A DNA stretch of 32,476 nt, from contig JAQGNE010000056.1 in assembly GCA_028291985.1 (NCBI GenBank), forward strand, positions 1 through 32,476, written 5' to 3'. Below are positions 15,505 to 24,061 of the stretch, piece by piece (the first letter of the stretch is position 1; the number at the start of each line of letters is the position of its first letter). The notes under the pieces were generated by a model that was not told where the DNA came from, did not search any database, and worked only from the letters and a program-made list of their open reading frames with translations. The DNA is from Polaromonas sp. (GTDB lineage: Bacteria; Pseudomonadota; Gammaproteobacteria; Burkholderiales; Burkholderiaceae_C). A program made the position numbers and the translations under genes.

Positions 15505-16824
15505 TTATTTGGCCGATGCGGTCGAGTAAGACGGCTCAAGCGCGGGCTCGCGCGAATCCCACACATACGACACCGGGTAGGCGCGCCAGTCGGTCGTCTT
15601 GGGAACGATGGCCTGGTAGGCACAGATGCTGGACGGAATGCGCAGGTCGCCGGTGCCGATTGCGGGCTCGCCGCCTTCAAAGGCGCGTACCGCCTCCAGC
15701 ATCTGACGGCGAAACTCGACGACGGCCAGGTCGCTCGCACCCAGCCGCTCATGCGTGCGGTCGGCAATGGGGCCCATGGTGACCCACATCGCGATGTCCT
15801 GGTTGGGAAAGCCGGTAATGCCAGTGAAGTTACCTGCCTTCATGGCGTTGCGGTCCTGCCAGAACAGGTTGCTCCGGTTGCGCAGCGGCTGGTAGTTCTG
15901 GTCAAGATCGATCCCAAGCTGCTGGCCCAGAAACCTGCGCCAGGTTGCCGTGTCGGGCGTTTGTGACGCATGGCCCCACGCGATGAAATAAAACGCAGTG
16001 TTCGTGTCGTCCACCGGCACATTGATGTTGGCGACGTTGTAGAGGTTGTTAGGCGGTATCAGCGCGGTCGCGGGCGCGACAAACACGGTCGACCGCACAT
16101 AATCGTTGACAGCCGCGTTGCTGATCGGCCGGCGGATCGCCGCGTACCGAAAGCCGTAGGTGCCGCGCTCCACTTGCAGGCGCGGCGCCTTGTCGGTGGA
16201 GGGCCGCAGCCAGTTGGTGTCGGTGGCCTTGGCACTGTCAACCCGGGCCGGCACCATGTCCGACGAATGCAGGCTGGAGCTGTGCGCGGAGTCGATAGCG
16301 CCTTCAAGGATCTGCGCCCAGTTGCAGGGAATGATGGCCTTGGCAATCGTGACCTGCGCATCCGCGACTGGCGCCCAGGCGGGCGGCTCGAACTCGGGCT
16401 GGGTTTCAGGCGGGCCCATGTAGGCCCAGACGAAACCGCCCCACTCCTTGACCGGATAAGCCAGGTGCTTGACCTTGCTGGCCATGCCACTGGCGGCAGG
16501 CTCGGAAACCATCTCGACCACGTTACCCTCGACATCCATCTTCCAGCCGTGGTACAGGCAGCGCAGGCCGCAGTCTTCATTGCGGCCAAAAACCAGCGAC
16601 ACACGCCGGTGCGGGCAATATTCGTCCATCACCCCGACGCGGCCATTGGTGTCGCGAAACACCACCAGGTCTTCACCAAAAAGTCGGGCCTTGATCGGGG
16701 TGCCGTCCGGCTCGCTCACCTCTTCAATCAGGCAAACTGGCGTCCAGTGCCGGCGCATGAGCTGGCCCATGGGAGCAGCGCCCTCGACACGGCATAACAA
16801 CTGGTTTTCTTCGTGAGTCAGCAT
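15505..16824 (-). CDS. Phthalate 4,5-dioxygenase, oxygenase subunit (Rieske)
   Basis: Hydroxylates phthalate to cis-4,5-dihydro-4,5-dihydroxyphthalate, using electrons from the reductase encoded divergently. The 439 residues equal the length I recall for Pht3/OphA2. The Rieske 2Fe-2S ligands are Cys70-x-His72 and Cys89-x2-His92. The mononuclear iron site begins at EGAIDSAHSSSLH, with bridging Asp178 and ligands His181 and His186. ATG 16824 was chosen because GGAGG sits 6 nt upstream and the family begins MLTHEEN; an in-frame ATG 18 bp earlier lacks these. It is the first gene of the minus-strand block and is followed by the Bug receptor. Related ring hydroxylases act on vanillate or isophthalate. 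The decarboxylase, reductase and Gfo/Idh neighbours favour phthalate. Confidence 0.9.
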   Translation of the reverse strand: MLTHEENQLLCRVEGAAPMGQLMRRHWTPVCLIEEVSEPDGTPIKARLFGEDLVVFRDTNGRVGVMDEYCPHRRVSLVFGRNEDCGLRCLYHGWKMDVEGNVVEMVSEPAASGMASKVKHLAYPVKEWGGFVWAYMGPPETQPEFEPPAWAPVADAQVTIAKAIIPCNWAQILEGAIDSAHSSSLHSSDMVPARVDSAKATDTNWLRPSTDKAPRLQVERGTYGFRYAAIRRPISNAAVNDYVRSTVFVAPATALIPPNNLYNVANINVPVDDTNTAFYFIAWGHASQTPDTATWRRFLGQQLGIDLDQNYQPLRNRSNLFWQDRNAMKAGNFTGITGFPNQDIAMWVTMGPIADRTHERLGASDLAVVEFRRQMLEAVRAFEGGEPAIGTGDLRIPSSICAYQAIVPKTTDWRAYPVSYVWDSREPALEPSYSTASAK

Positions 16825-16889
16825 GACAGGCCTCCGCGACACCTCAATGGCGGCGCTAAAAATACGGGTTGCGCAATCGGTCTGATGTA

Positions 16890-16916
16890 ATTATTCTTAG
16901 AACCCTAAGATTATTC
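16890..16916. promoter_or_regulatory. Candidate operator between divergent dioxygenase genes
   Basis: The 134-bp gap between the oxygenase and reductase starts has an AT-rich centre. There TCTTAG (16895-16900) and CTAAGA (16905-16910) form a perfect inverted repeat with a 4-bp spacer, flanked by two direct copies of ATTATTC (16890-16896 and 16910-16916). The arrangement suits a dimeric regulator controlling both promoters. The MarR gene at the end of the plus-strand operon is the obvious candidate (inference). Confidence 0.5.
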
Positions 16917-16958
16917 GCACACTTTTCATTTGTCAAGATTGTTTATACGGAGCCCACG

Positions 16959-17972
16959 ATGAGCGCAAACCCTGATGCAACCGCCAGCGCCCTGACCTCC
17001 CGTGCCGATCAGCCGGCTGGCGAGCCTGACTTTTTCAAGCTGCGCGTGGTGGACAAGAAACAGCTGGCTGGCGATATCTACCTGTTCGAGCTCCGTGAGC
17101 CCGATGGCAAACCGCTGCCGCCCTTTACCGCAGGCGCGCACCTGACGGTTCAGGTGCCGAACGGCTCGCGCCGCAACTATTCGCTATGCAGCAGTCCAGC
17201 CGATACCAGCTGCTACCAGATCGCCGTCAAGCGCGATGCGGCGGGCCGCGGTGGCTCTGTCAGCATGACAGATGAGGTCAAGCCAGGCGATCTGCTGTCG
17301 GTCAGTGAGCCGCGCAACAACTTTGAGCTACACCCGCGCGCCAACGAGTTTTTGTTTGTGGCCGGCGGCATCGGCATCACGCCCATCCTGTCAATGATGC
17401 GCCACCTTAAAACCCAAGGCAATGACAAGTTCAAGCTGATCTACTGCACGCGAGATGCCGGCACCACCGCGTTTCTGGATGAGCTGTCGTCGCCTGAATT
17501 TGCGGCGCATGTGCAACTGCACCACGACAACGGCAGCATCGACAATGCCCTCGATTTCTGGCCCATTTTTGAATCTCCCGGTAAAGCGCATGTGTACTGC
17601 TGCGGCCCGCGCGGGCTGATGGATGCGGTTGCCGACATGTCGGGCCACTGGCCCTCGGGCGCGATCCACTTCGAAAGTTTCGGTGTCGACGCCAGTGCCT
17701 ACGCCAGCAACAAGGCGTTCACCGTCAGGCTTGACAAGTCGGATCGCACCGTGGCGGTTGCTGCAGACCAGTCAATTCTGGAAGCGTTGCGCGGCGCAGG
17801 CCTGCGGGTACCCAGCTCATGCGAAAGCGGCACCTGCGGCTCCTGCCGTACGCGCTTGCTGTCGGGTATTGCCGAACACCGGGACATGGTGCTCACCGAC
17901 GAAGAGAAGGACAGCGACATCATGGTATGCGTGTCCCGTGCCCAGTCGGACGAACTCGTGCTGGACCTATGA
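16959..17972 (+). CDS. Phthalate 4,5-dioxygenase reductase (FMN, 2Fe-2S)
   Basis: Passes electrons from NADH to the Rieske oxygenase. The 337-residue protein is of the phthalate dioxygenase reductase/VanB class. It has an FMN domain with RNYSLCSSP (72-80), a NAD domain starting GGIGITPILSMM (136-147), and a C-terminal plant-type ferredoxin with Cys288-x4-Cys293-x2-Cys296 and Cys324. ATG 16959 is preferred because ACGGAG lies just upstream; the frame is also open back to 16869. The stop overlaps the next gene by 4 bp (ATGA), indicating translational coupling with the dehydrogenase. It is divergent from the oxygenase gene. Confidence 0.92.
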   Translation: MSANPDATASALTSRADQPAGEPDFFKLRVVDKKQLAGDIYLFELREPDGKPLPPFTAGAHLTVQVPNGSRRNYSLCSSPADTSCYQIAVKRDAAGRGGSVSMTDEVKPGDLLSVSEPRNNFELHPRANEFLFVAGGIGITPILSMMRHLKTQGNDKFKLIYCTRDAGTTAFLDELSSPEFAAHVQLHHDNGSIDNALDFWPIFESPGKAHVYCCGPRGLMDAVADMSGHWPSGAIHFESFGVDASAYASNKAFTVRLDKSDRTVAVAADQSILEALRGAGLRVPSSCESGTCGSCRTRLLSGIAEHRDMVLTDEEKDSDIMVCVSRAQSDELVLDL

Positions 17973-19165
17973 CTGCGCCCAGGCAAGCCCTGCGCGTAGG
18001 CGTCATCGGGCTCGGCAGGGCTTTCACCCTGATGCTGCCGACGTTTGTGGCCGACAGCCGCATCAAGCTGGTGGCCGCGGCTGACCCGCAGGTGACCGCC
18101 AGGGCGCAGTTCAAAAAAGACTTTGGCGCACACGCGCATGCATCGGCAGAAGCGCTGTGTGCCGACCCCAGCGTGCAGGTAGTTTATGTAGCGTCACCAC
18201 ACCAGTTTCATGCCGACCATGTATGCCTGGCAGCATCTGCAGGCAAACATGTTCTGGTTGAAAAACCGATGGCCCTTACGCTGGCGGACTGCAGCCGCAT
18301 GATTGACGCTGCGCGCTCGGCAGGGGTGCATCTGATCGTGGGGCATAGCCACAGCTTCAACACGCCCATCCGGCGTTGCCGGAACATCATCGACAGCGGC
18401 GTTTATGGCCGCGTCCGGATGATCACCGCGCTGAACTTCACTGATTTTCTGTACCGGCCACGGCGGCCTGAAGAACTCGATACGAACGCCGGTGGCGGTG
18501 TCATTCACAGCCAGGCCACACACCAGATCGACATCGTCCGCATGCTCGGCGGTGGGCGCGTTACCAGTGTGCGGGCACACACCGGACGCTGGGACGCGAG
18601 CCGCCCGACTGAAGGAGCCTACAGCGCGTTGCTGGGCTTCGAGGACGGCGCATTCGCATCGGCAACCTACAGCGGCTACGGACACTTTGATTCCGACGAA
18701 TGGCTGGGCAACATTGGCGAAATGGGACAACGCAAAAGCCCGGCCGACTACGGTGCAGCGCGGCGGCGCCTGGCGGCAACCTCAAATCCGGCGGAGGAAA
18801 GTGAACTCAAGGCTGCCCGCAACTACGGCGGCAGGCTCTATCTGCCGCAAGCCCCGTCTGCTGAAAAACCGGCGCATCAGCACTTCGGCCCGGTACTGGT
18901 CAGCTGCGAAGGCGCTGACCTGCTGCCCGGGCCTGAGGGCATCGCCATCCATGCCGATGGTGAGCACAGGGTGGAAGCACTTGCCGCACCCGCCATACCC
19001 CGGGCGGAGGTGCTGGATGAATTGATCGATGCGATCCACGGTGTCGCGCAACCGCTGCATAGCGGCGAATGGGCGCGAGCCACCACCGCGGTTTGCCTGG
19101 CCATACTGGAGTCAGCCAATACCGGCGCGGAGTGCAACCCCGGCTATCAAGTAAATTATCCTTGA
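17969..19165 (+). CDS. cis-4,5-dihydrodiol phthalate dehydrogenase (Gfo/Idh family)
   Basis: Oxidises cis-4,5-dihydro-4,5-dihydroxyphthalate to 4,5-dihydroxyphthalate with NAD+, the step between the dioxygenase and the decarboxylase. The 398-residue protein has an N-terminal Rossmann motif GVIGLGRAF (11-19), the family EKP motif (98-100), and GHSHSFNTPIRR and GGGVIHSQATHQIDIVRMLGG in the catalytic domain. Length and context match Pht4/OphB rather than sugar oxidoreductases. The ATG overlaps the reductase stop, so no other start is likely. MarR follows after 74 bp. The specific substrate rests on context plus family. Confidence 0.87.
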   Translation: MTAPRQALRVGVIGLGRAFTLMLPTFVADSRIKLVAAADPQVTARAQFKKDFGAHAHASAEALCADPSVQVVYVASPHQFHADHVCLAASAGKHVLVEKPMALTLADCSRMIDAARSAGVHLIVGHSHSFNTPIRRCRNIIDSGVYGRVRMITALNFTDFLYRPRRPEELDTNAGGGVIHSQATHQIDIVRMLGGGRVTSVRAHTGRWDASRPTEGAYSALLGFEDGAFASATYSGYGHFDSDEWLGNIGEMGQRKSPADYGAARRRLAATSNPAEESELKAARNYGGRLYLPQAPSAEKPAHQHFGPVLVSCEGADLLPGPEGIAIHADGEHRVEALAAPAIPRAEVLDELIDAIHGVAQPLHSGEWARATTAVCLAILESANTGAECNPGYQVNYP

Positions 19166-19239
19166 CGGCTTGACGGCTGCCGCGATAGCGCGAAGTCGTC
19201 ATGACACCAACCGACTGCTGACGATGATTGCCCTGATCG

Positions 19240-19779
19240 ATGAAAACCATTGAAACCGACACCCAGACCATCATTCATCACTGGCGGGAAGCGGTTCCCA
19301 ACGACCGCCTGGCCCATCTGGTGCGCGATGCCGCACGCGCCTTCGCCAAAGGCCTGCAGGTGCGGCTTGCACCGCACGGCGTGGCTTTTGGGCACTGGAC
19401 ATTTCTGCGGATTTTGTGGGAGGCAGACGGGCTGACGCAAAAAGAGCTCAGCGCGCGCGCCGGGGTGATGGAGCCCACAACGTTTACCGCCATGAAGGCC
19501 ATGGAAGCCCTGGGCTACATCGTTCGCCGGCAATTGCCCACCAACAAGAAAAATGTGTATGTCTACCTGAGCGAGGAAGGCCGGGCGCTGAAAGAAAAAC
19601 TGGTCCCGCTAGCGGAGCAGACCAATAGCGTGAGCATTGAAGGCGTGTCCAAAAAGGATATTCAGATCGCGCGCCAGGTGCTGCTGGGCATGATTGAAAA
19701 CCTGGCCCGTGACGAGCTACTGCAGCCGCCGCAAGCGCCTGCAGCCAAGGTCAGTGTCAGAACGGGTACGCGACCCTGA
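19240..19779 (+). CDS. MarR-family transcriptional regulator
   Basis: A 179-residue winged-helix regulator. The HTH is in LTQKELSARAGVMEPTTFTAMKAMEALGYI and the wing in RRQLPTNKKNVYVYLSEEG, giving the usual MarR order, with helical dimerisation ends. The N-terminal 20 residues and a Pro/Ala-rich tail extend beyond the core. MarR proteins beside aromatic-catabolic genes usually repress them until an aromatic acid binds. This gene is third in the plus-strand operon, so it probably regulates the divergent dioxygenase promoters through the palindrome near 16895 (inference). It converges with scoB, 84 bp away. Confidence 0.88.
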   Translation: MKTIETDTQTIIHHWREAVPNDRLAHLVRDAARAFAKGLQVRLAPHGVAFGHWTFLRILWEADGLTQKELSARAGVMEPTTFTAMKAMEALGYIVRRQLPTNKKNVYVYLSEEGRALKEKLVPLAEQTNSVSIEGVSKKDIQIARQVLLGMIENLARDELLQPPQAPAAKVSVRTGTRP

Positions 19780-19863
19780 TTCTGCGTCCGAAGATTCCTC
19801 AGCGACATTTCGGCGCTGCCGCAAGCGCTCCAACCGAGGGCGCGCCGCGTAAGGCAATGACAG

Positions 19864-20502
19864 CTATATAAGCTGCACGCCTGTCTTGGCCTGCAGGTTT
19901 TCCCGCGTGACGCCAGGGGCAAGTTCGACAACTTTTAAGCCCTCGGGCGTGACGTCCATCACCGCCAGGTCGGTGATGATGCGGTCAACCACGGCCACGC
20001 CGGTGAGCGGCAGCGTGCATTGCGGCAGTATCTTCAGGTCTTCGGTGCCATCTTTCTTGCGGGCAACGTGCTCCATCAAAACGATGACGCGCTTGACGCC
20101 GGCAACCAGGTCCATCGCGCCGCCCATGCCCTTGACCATCTTGCCCGGAATCATCCAGTTGGCCAGATCGCCCTTTTCACTGACCTGCATCGCACCCAAT
20201 ATCGACAGGTTGATCTTGCCGCCGCGAATCATCGCAAACGACTGCTCCGATCCAAAAATCGATGAACCCTTGATGGTGGTGACTGTTTGCTTGCCGGCAT
20301 TGATCAGGTCTGCATCGACCTCGTCTTCGGTGGGAAAAGGGCCGATGCCCAGCATGCCGTTTTCCGACTGCAACCATACCTCGATGTCGGGGCTGACGTG
20401 ATTGGCCACCAGTGTTGGAATGCCAATGCCGAGGTTGACATAGAAGCCGTCCTGCAGCTCACTTGCAGCGCGTGCTGCCATTTGGTCTTGTGTCCAGGCC
20501 AT
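19864..20502 (-). CDS. 3-oxoacid CoA-transferase, subunit B
   Basis: The small subunit of a succinyl-CoA:3-oxoacid CoA-transferase (ScoB/PcaJ family), 212 residues. It has the catalytic-Glu motif [12 protein letters not shown] and the family sequences [17 protein letters not shown] and [15 protein letters not shown]. With subunit A it moves CoA from succinyl-CoA to acetoacetate or 3-oxoadipate. The two possibilities cannot be separated by eye. ATG 20502 is preferred because AGGAG lies upstream and the family begins [13 protein letters not shown]; the frame is open further upstream but overlaps scoA. The scoA stop is 4 bp before this start, so the pair is one operon. Confidence 0.92.
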   Translation of the reverse strand: MAWTQDQMAARAASELQDGFYVNLGIGIPTLVANHVSPDIEVWLQSENGMLGIGPFPTEDEVDADLINAGKQTVTTIKGSSIFGSEQSFAMIRGGKINLSILGAMQVSEKGDLANWMIPGKMVKGMGGAMDLVAGVKRVIVLMEHVARKKDGTEDLKILPQCTLPLTGVAVVDRIITDLAVMDVTPEGLKVVELAPGVTRENLQAKTGVQLI

Positions 20503-20506
20503 GTTG

Positions 20507-21214
20507 TTAAGCTCCTGCTTTTTCGGTGATGGTGCGCTTTTCAATGCGCTTTTCAGGATTCGGATGGCACACAATGCGGTGCACATAGATACCGGGCAGA
20601 TGCACATGGTCGGGCTCCATGTCGCCCACTTCCACAACCTCTTCCACTTCGACGATGCACACCTTGCCAGCCATCGCAGCAGCCGGGTTGAAGTTGCGGG
20701 CCGTCAGGCGAAATTGCAGGTTGCCGGACTTGTCGGCGCGAAAGGCTTTCACCAGCGCAACATCCGGAAACAACGCCCTTTCCATTACGTAGGTGTCACC
20801 GTCAAATTCGCGCAGCTCTTTTCCTTCGGCAACCAGCGTGCCGACGCCGGTCTTGGTAAAAAATGCCGGTATGCCCGCACCGCCGGCGCGCAGCTTTTCT
20901 GCCAGCGTGCCCTGCGGCGTGAACTCCAGCTCCAGCTCGCCCGCCAGGTACTGGCGCTCGAATTCCTTGTTCTCGCCCACATAGCTGGCAATCATTTTCT
21001 TGATCTGCCGGGTTTCCAGCAGCTTGCCCAGCCCGAAACCATCGACACCGGCGTTGTTCGATATCACCGACAGGTTTTTGACGCCGCTGTCACGCAACGC
21101 GTCAATCAAGGCCTCAGGGATGCCGCAGAGGCCAAAACCACCCACGGCAAGCAACTGGCCGTCCTGAACCACGCCCTTCAGGGCTTCAGCGGCTGATGAA
21201 AAAACTTTGTTCAC
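20507..21214 (-). CDS. 3-oxoacid CoA-transferase, subunit A
   Basis: The large subunit (235 residues) of the same CoA-transferase. The family motif [16 protein letters not shown] is near residue 25, followed by [37 protein letters not shown] and [11 protein letters not shown]. It is the first gene of the scoAB operon and is divergent from a PAS-LuxR regulator, with a strong palindrome between them. If specific for 3-oxoadipate it would act in the lower beta-ketoadipate pathway that finishes protocatechuate breakdown. If specific for acetoacetate it would serve ketone-body use. AGGAG lies upstream of the ATG. Confidence 0.92.
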   Translation of the reverse strand: MNKVFSSAAEALKGVVQDGQLLAVGGFGLCGIPEALIDALRDSGVKNLSVISNNAGVDGFGLGKLLETRQIKKMIASYVGENKEFERQYLAGELELEFTPQGTLAEKLRAGGAGIPAFFTKTGVGTLVAEGKELREFDGDTYVMERALFPDVALVKAFRADKSGNLQFRLTARNFNPAAAMAGKVCIVEVEEVVEVGDMEPDHVHLPGIYVHRIVCHPNPEKRIEKRTITEKAGA

Positions 21215-21258
21215 AAAAATCTCCTGTGTTTGTCATCGGCGACCTGCTCCGTTACCAT

Positions 21259-21280
21259 ACTACGTATCTATTTACGTAGT
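21259..21280. promoter_or_regulatory. Palindromic operator between scoA and PAS-LuxR gene
   Basis: ACTACGTA (21259-21266) and TACGTAGT (21273-21280) are perfect 8-bp inverted arms with a 6-bp spacer, in the 101-bp gap between divergent genes. The half-site TACGTAG resembles the GTA(A/C)GTAG sequence reported for FixJ, which has the same type of LuxR HTH as the adjacent regulator. Binding by that regulator is inferred. Confidence 0.65.
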
Positions 21281-21315
21281 AAAACCTAAAGGTAAGCCCC
21301 GAGCGGCTCATCCGT

Positions 21316-21888
21316 GTGATCACAGAAACCCTGCACGGCATTACCTACCAGCTCGCTTTTGACCTTGCCCCGGTCGGGCTGGTGCTGTCGCGAAACCGCT
21401 GTATTGTCGACTGCAACCAGCGGGTGTGCGAAATGTTTGGCGCAACCAGGGAACAGCTGGTCGGCCAGTCGTTTCTGGTGCTCTACCCCAGCCTGGACGA
21501 ATACGAGCGTATCGGCGCCCGCATGCTGCCTATCCTGAATGCCAAAGGGCTTTATGGTGATGACCGCATCATGAAGCGGGTCGACGGCCGCAACAAGGGC
21601 GAAACGTTCTGGTGCCATGTGACCGGCAGAGCCCTGAACCGGGAATCACCGCATGAATCGGGCATCTGGACCTTTGAAGACCTGAGTGCGCGTCGTCCGG
21701 TCACTGCGGACCTCACCGCGCGTGAACGGGAGGTCGCGGCGCACCTGATGGAGGGACTGACGTCCAAGGAGATAGGCCGTGCGCTGGTGATCAGCCACCG
21801 CACCGTCGAGATTTACCGCGCACGCCTGATGCGCAAGTACAAGTCATCCACTACCGCCGACCTGGTGCACAAGCTGATGGCAGGTTGA
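21316..21888 (+). CDS. PAS-LuxR transcriptional regulator
   Basis: A 190-residue one-component regulator. A PAS domain (about 10-120, with GLVLSRNRCIVDCNQRVCEMFG and the YPSLDEYERIG region) is followed by a LuxR/FixJ HTH (about 132-190: LTAREREVAAHLMEGLTSKEIGR, then ISHRTVEIYRARLMRKY). No receiver domain or phosphorylatable Asp site precedes the HTH, so the PAS domain is probably the sensor; its ligand is unknown. The start is GTG at 21316: upstream the frame meets a stop at 21280 with no other start codon. It is divergent from scoAB and is the likely regulator of that operon through the palindrome at 21259-21280. Confidence 0.87.
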   Translation: MITETLHGITYQLAFDLAPVGLVLSRNRCIVDCNQRVCEMFGATREQLVGQSFLVLYPSLDEYERIGARMLPILNAKGLYGDDRIMKRVDGRNKGETFWCHVTGRALNRESPHESGIWTFEDLSARRPVTADLTAREREVAAHLMEGLTSKEIGRALVISHRTVEIYRARLMRKYKSSTTADLVHKLMAG

Positions 21889-22126
21889 ACGCCAACGCGG
21901 CCGCGCAAAAGCTTCAGCTTGCGATCAGGCTTGAAAAGCGCTGGTTTCTGGACGACAGAAAGACCCATGGCAGTCGATTCGGTTCAGCGGTTGAAAGATG
22001 CAAGGGGCAACTCAACCCATTGGTGACTGGGCAGAACCATCAGTCCGATGACGCAGCACCGTGCGCAAGCATCTGCAGACAGTTTTTGGCACGGCATAAG
22101 CAAGACAGCTTGCCAGCCGCTGCGAG

Positions 22127-22501
22127 TCAAATGTCGATAGCGCCAACGGTGCCCAGGTCAGGGTCACGGCGAATCGATTGACGGGCCCGATGGTCCCGCA
22201 ACTTGCCGACTGCATGCTCAAGCGCATGCTTGAGTTTTTGGTTCGCACCCCTGAAAGCCTCGTCAATGGTGGACGCATAGTGGTTGACCGCTATCGGCTC
22301 ATGGTGGGCCAGCCGCGCCTCCATCATGCAGCGCTTGTGGTCGGCGCTCATCTTGTCACTGTTCTCATCACTCATGTGAACTTCGATGCTGGTGATATCG
22401 CCCTTGTAGCGGCTCAGCGATTCGCTCAACTGGGTCCGCGCCCAACGCTCCATGGACTCTCCGGTCTGAATGGTGTGGTTGGAATTGACTTGAACTTGCA
22501 T
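22127..22501 (-). CDS. HPF/RaiA-family ribosome-associated protein
   Basis: A 124-residue protein with the beta-alpha-beta-beta-beta-alpha pattern of the ribosome hibernation factor family: MQVQVNSNHTI, then GESMERWARTQLSESLSRY, then ITSIEVHMSDEN, then CMMEARLAHHEPIAV, then TIDEAFRGANQKLKHALEHAVGKL. It has no long C-terminal dimerisation domain, so it is the short type. Proteins of this fold bind the 30S decoding region in stationary phase. It is divergent from the classic HPF and could have another ribosome-linked role. AAGGA lies about 11 nt upstream of ATG 22501; the frame is open further upstream but without homology. In 21889-22126, between it and the convergent PAS-LuxR gene, I see no gene. 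Confidence 0.75.
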   Translation of the reverse strand: MQVQVNSNHTIQTGESMERWARTQLSESLSRYKGDITSIEVHMSDENSDKMSADHKRCMMEARLAHHEPIAVNHYASTIDEAFRGANQKLKHALEHAVGKLRDHRARQSIRRDPDLGTVGAIDI

Positions 22502-22685
22502 GGGTTTGATTTCCTTTGGTTCTGCCAGATGCACTGCGGCGCAAGTGGCCGCAGTTGGCGAAGAAAGCTGCCAGAACTGGCAACCACGAAAATTCATTGT
22601 GCGCCCGGATGCCACGTGCGCCAAGCCGTCAGCATGCAACCCTATGCCGCGGCCGGTTTTACGCAGCACCTGATGGCCCATCATA

Positions 22686-22745
22686 CTAAATGCTACCAAA
22701 TACATAGCTTCAACCCCTTTTCTACAAAGGGCTGAAACGCTTTCT
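22686..22745 (+). repeat. Dispersed TAGC-rich intergenic repeat, copy 4
   Basis: Reads ATGCTACCAAATACATAGCT, then CCCCTTT-TCTAC-AAAGGG (a hairpin), then CTGAAACGCTTT. It is the closest relative of the copy at 13242. It lies in the 306-bp gap 22502-22807 between the acyltransferase 3' end and the HPF-like gene. I see no gene in the rest of that gap. Confidence 0.6.
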
Positions 22746-22807
22746 CGTTAATATTTGTTGTTACGCTACCTTGACCGGCTGCCGCTGCAGCAACTGTGTC
22801 GCAGCAA

Positions 22808-23866
22808 TTAGCCCAAGGTGGTCGTGGGGCTGGGCTTGACCAGCTTTGCACCCGCCGTATCAGGCTTCTTCTGCTCGCCCAGCACCCAGTGGCCGAGTGG
22901 CACGCGCCGCAACACCATGTTGGTCACGATGGAGCCGAAGATGCCTGCCAGCAGGCCGCTCACGAACAGCACTGCAACCGAATCAATGCCCAGCTTGACC
23001 AGCACAATGCGCGACGCCGCGCTGAACATGCTGTGAAACAGATAGATCGAAAACGAAAAATAGCCTATCCAGGCAAGCCAGCGAATCTGCATCTGGCTGC
23101 GCAGCAACGCCACACAGCTTGCCGCACCCAGCAACACGGCGGTAAGGCTGTTCCAGCCTGGCAAGGCGGTCTCGTCATAGAACATGTAAAGCACGTAGGC
23201 GATCACGGCCAGCGCAAGCCAGTACCTTGGAATGCGCTCAAACAGATGGCTGAACCGCTTGCATCCGAGACCCAGCAAAAAGAACGGAAAGAGGTATACC
23301 GCACCATACAAGCCAAAGTAGGCCGGCAGATCAGTGAACATGAAGAGTGCGACAGCCAATGCCCACACGCCAAACCACCGAAGCGGTGTCGAGAGAATTT
23401 GAAAGCGTTCAAGGCAGGCGGTAACCAGGAACACGATAAAGAGCGACTCCAGAAACCAGAAATGCGCCACCGGTTCAATATGCAAAAGATGCCAGTCGGT
23501 GGTTTCGTCATTGGTGCCCGGCGTGAACGCCTGAAGCACCGCAAAGAACGTGCCCGCCAGCAGCATGGGCACCAGCAGACGCCGGACCTTGCCCTTGATA
23601 AACATCAGCGCGTCACCCTTGTAGGGACGCCATGCATACACAAATCCCGACAAAAAACAGAACAGCGGCATCCTGAAATAAACCATCACCTGGTTGATGT
23701 CACTCAGCAAATGGTCTGCACGCAAGCGAAGCCCGGTTCTTTCGGAACCCACCACATGAAACGCCACCAGAAGAATGCAGGCCAGGCCCCGCAGCGTGTC
23801 TATACGAAGATCCCTGGCCATCTTCGGCCCTGCACCCTGTTGAAGAGGTTTCACTATTGATGTCAC
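22808..23866 (-). CDS. Acyltransferase-3 (OafA-type) membrane protein
   Basis: A 352-residue inner-membrane protein with about ten hydrophobic helices, of the acyltransferase-3 family that O-acetylates sugars or other envelope molecules. The family opening RIDTLRGLACILLVAFHVVG holds the conserved His in the first helix. RMPLFCFLSGFVYAW, HFWFLESLFIVFL and FSFSIYLFHSMFS match later conserved segments. The start is uncertain: GTG 23866 gives the full frame, whereas ATG 23821 (MARDLRIDTLRG) begins right at the domain; neither has a strong ribosome binding site. The acceptor molecule is unknown and no polysaccharide genes are adjacent. In 23867-24061 I see only a weak hairpin. Confidence 0.85.
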   Translation of the reverse strand: MTSIVKPLQQGAGPKMARDLRIDTLRGLACILLVAFHVVGSERTGLRLRADHLLSDINQVMVYFRMPLFCFLSGFVYAWRPYKGDALMFIKGKVRRLLVPMLLAGTFFAVLQAFTPGTNDETTDWHLLHIEPVAHFWFLESLFIVFLVTACLERFQILSTPLRWFGVWALAVALFMFTDLPAYFGLYGAVYLFPFFLLGLGCKRFSHLFERIPRYWLALAVIAYVLYMFYDETALPGWNSLTAVLLGAASCVALLRSQMQIRWLAWIGYFSFSIYLFHSMFSAASRIVLVKLGIDSVAVLFVSGLLAGIFGSIVTNMVLRRVPLGHWVLGEQKKPDTAGAKLVKPSPTTTLG

Positions 23867-23964
23867 CTATACCTGTAGCTGAGCCAACCATGTCAGCAGC
23901 TGTCAGAACAAGAGACCGAACGGCGCTCTACCGACCCGATCCCAGAAGTGCCAAAGTGAAACAT

Positions 23965-23984
23965 AAAAGCAGCCGATGAGCTGC
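23965..23984 (-). terminator. Possible terminator after carboxymuconolactone decarboxylase gene
   Basis: On the minus strand, GCAGC (23984-23980) and GCTGC (23973-23969) form a 5-bp stem with a 6-nt loop, followed by TTTT. It is about 80 bp beyond the stop of the decarboxylase gene. The stem is short, so this is a weak call. Confidence 0.35.
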
Positions 23985-24061
23985 CCATCAATCGCCTGCA
24001 TGGATGTAAGAACTTGCCGACAACCCCATGTCGCGTCGGCATTGCAGCCGTGAGATGGCGA

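Noticed and set aside
21885..22181. Small open frame of 98 codons in the PAS-LuxR/HPF convergent gap
   Set aside because: No ribosome binding site, overlaps both neighbours' ends, and the peptide looks like non-coding translation.
22796..23860. Long plus-strand open frame of 354 codons
   Set aside because: Antisense to the acyltransferase-3 gene; the peptide is Gln/His/Lys-rich with no family signature.
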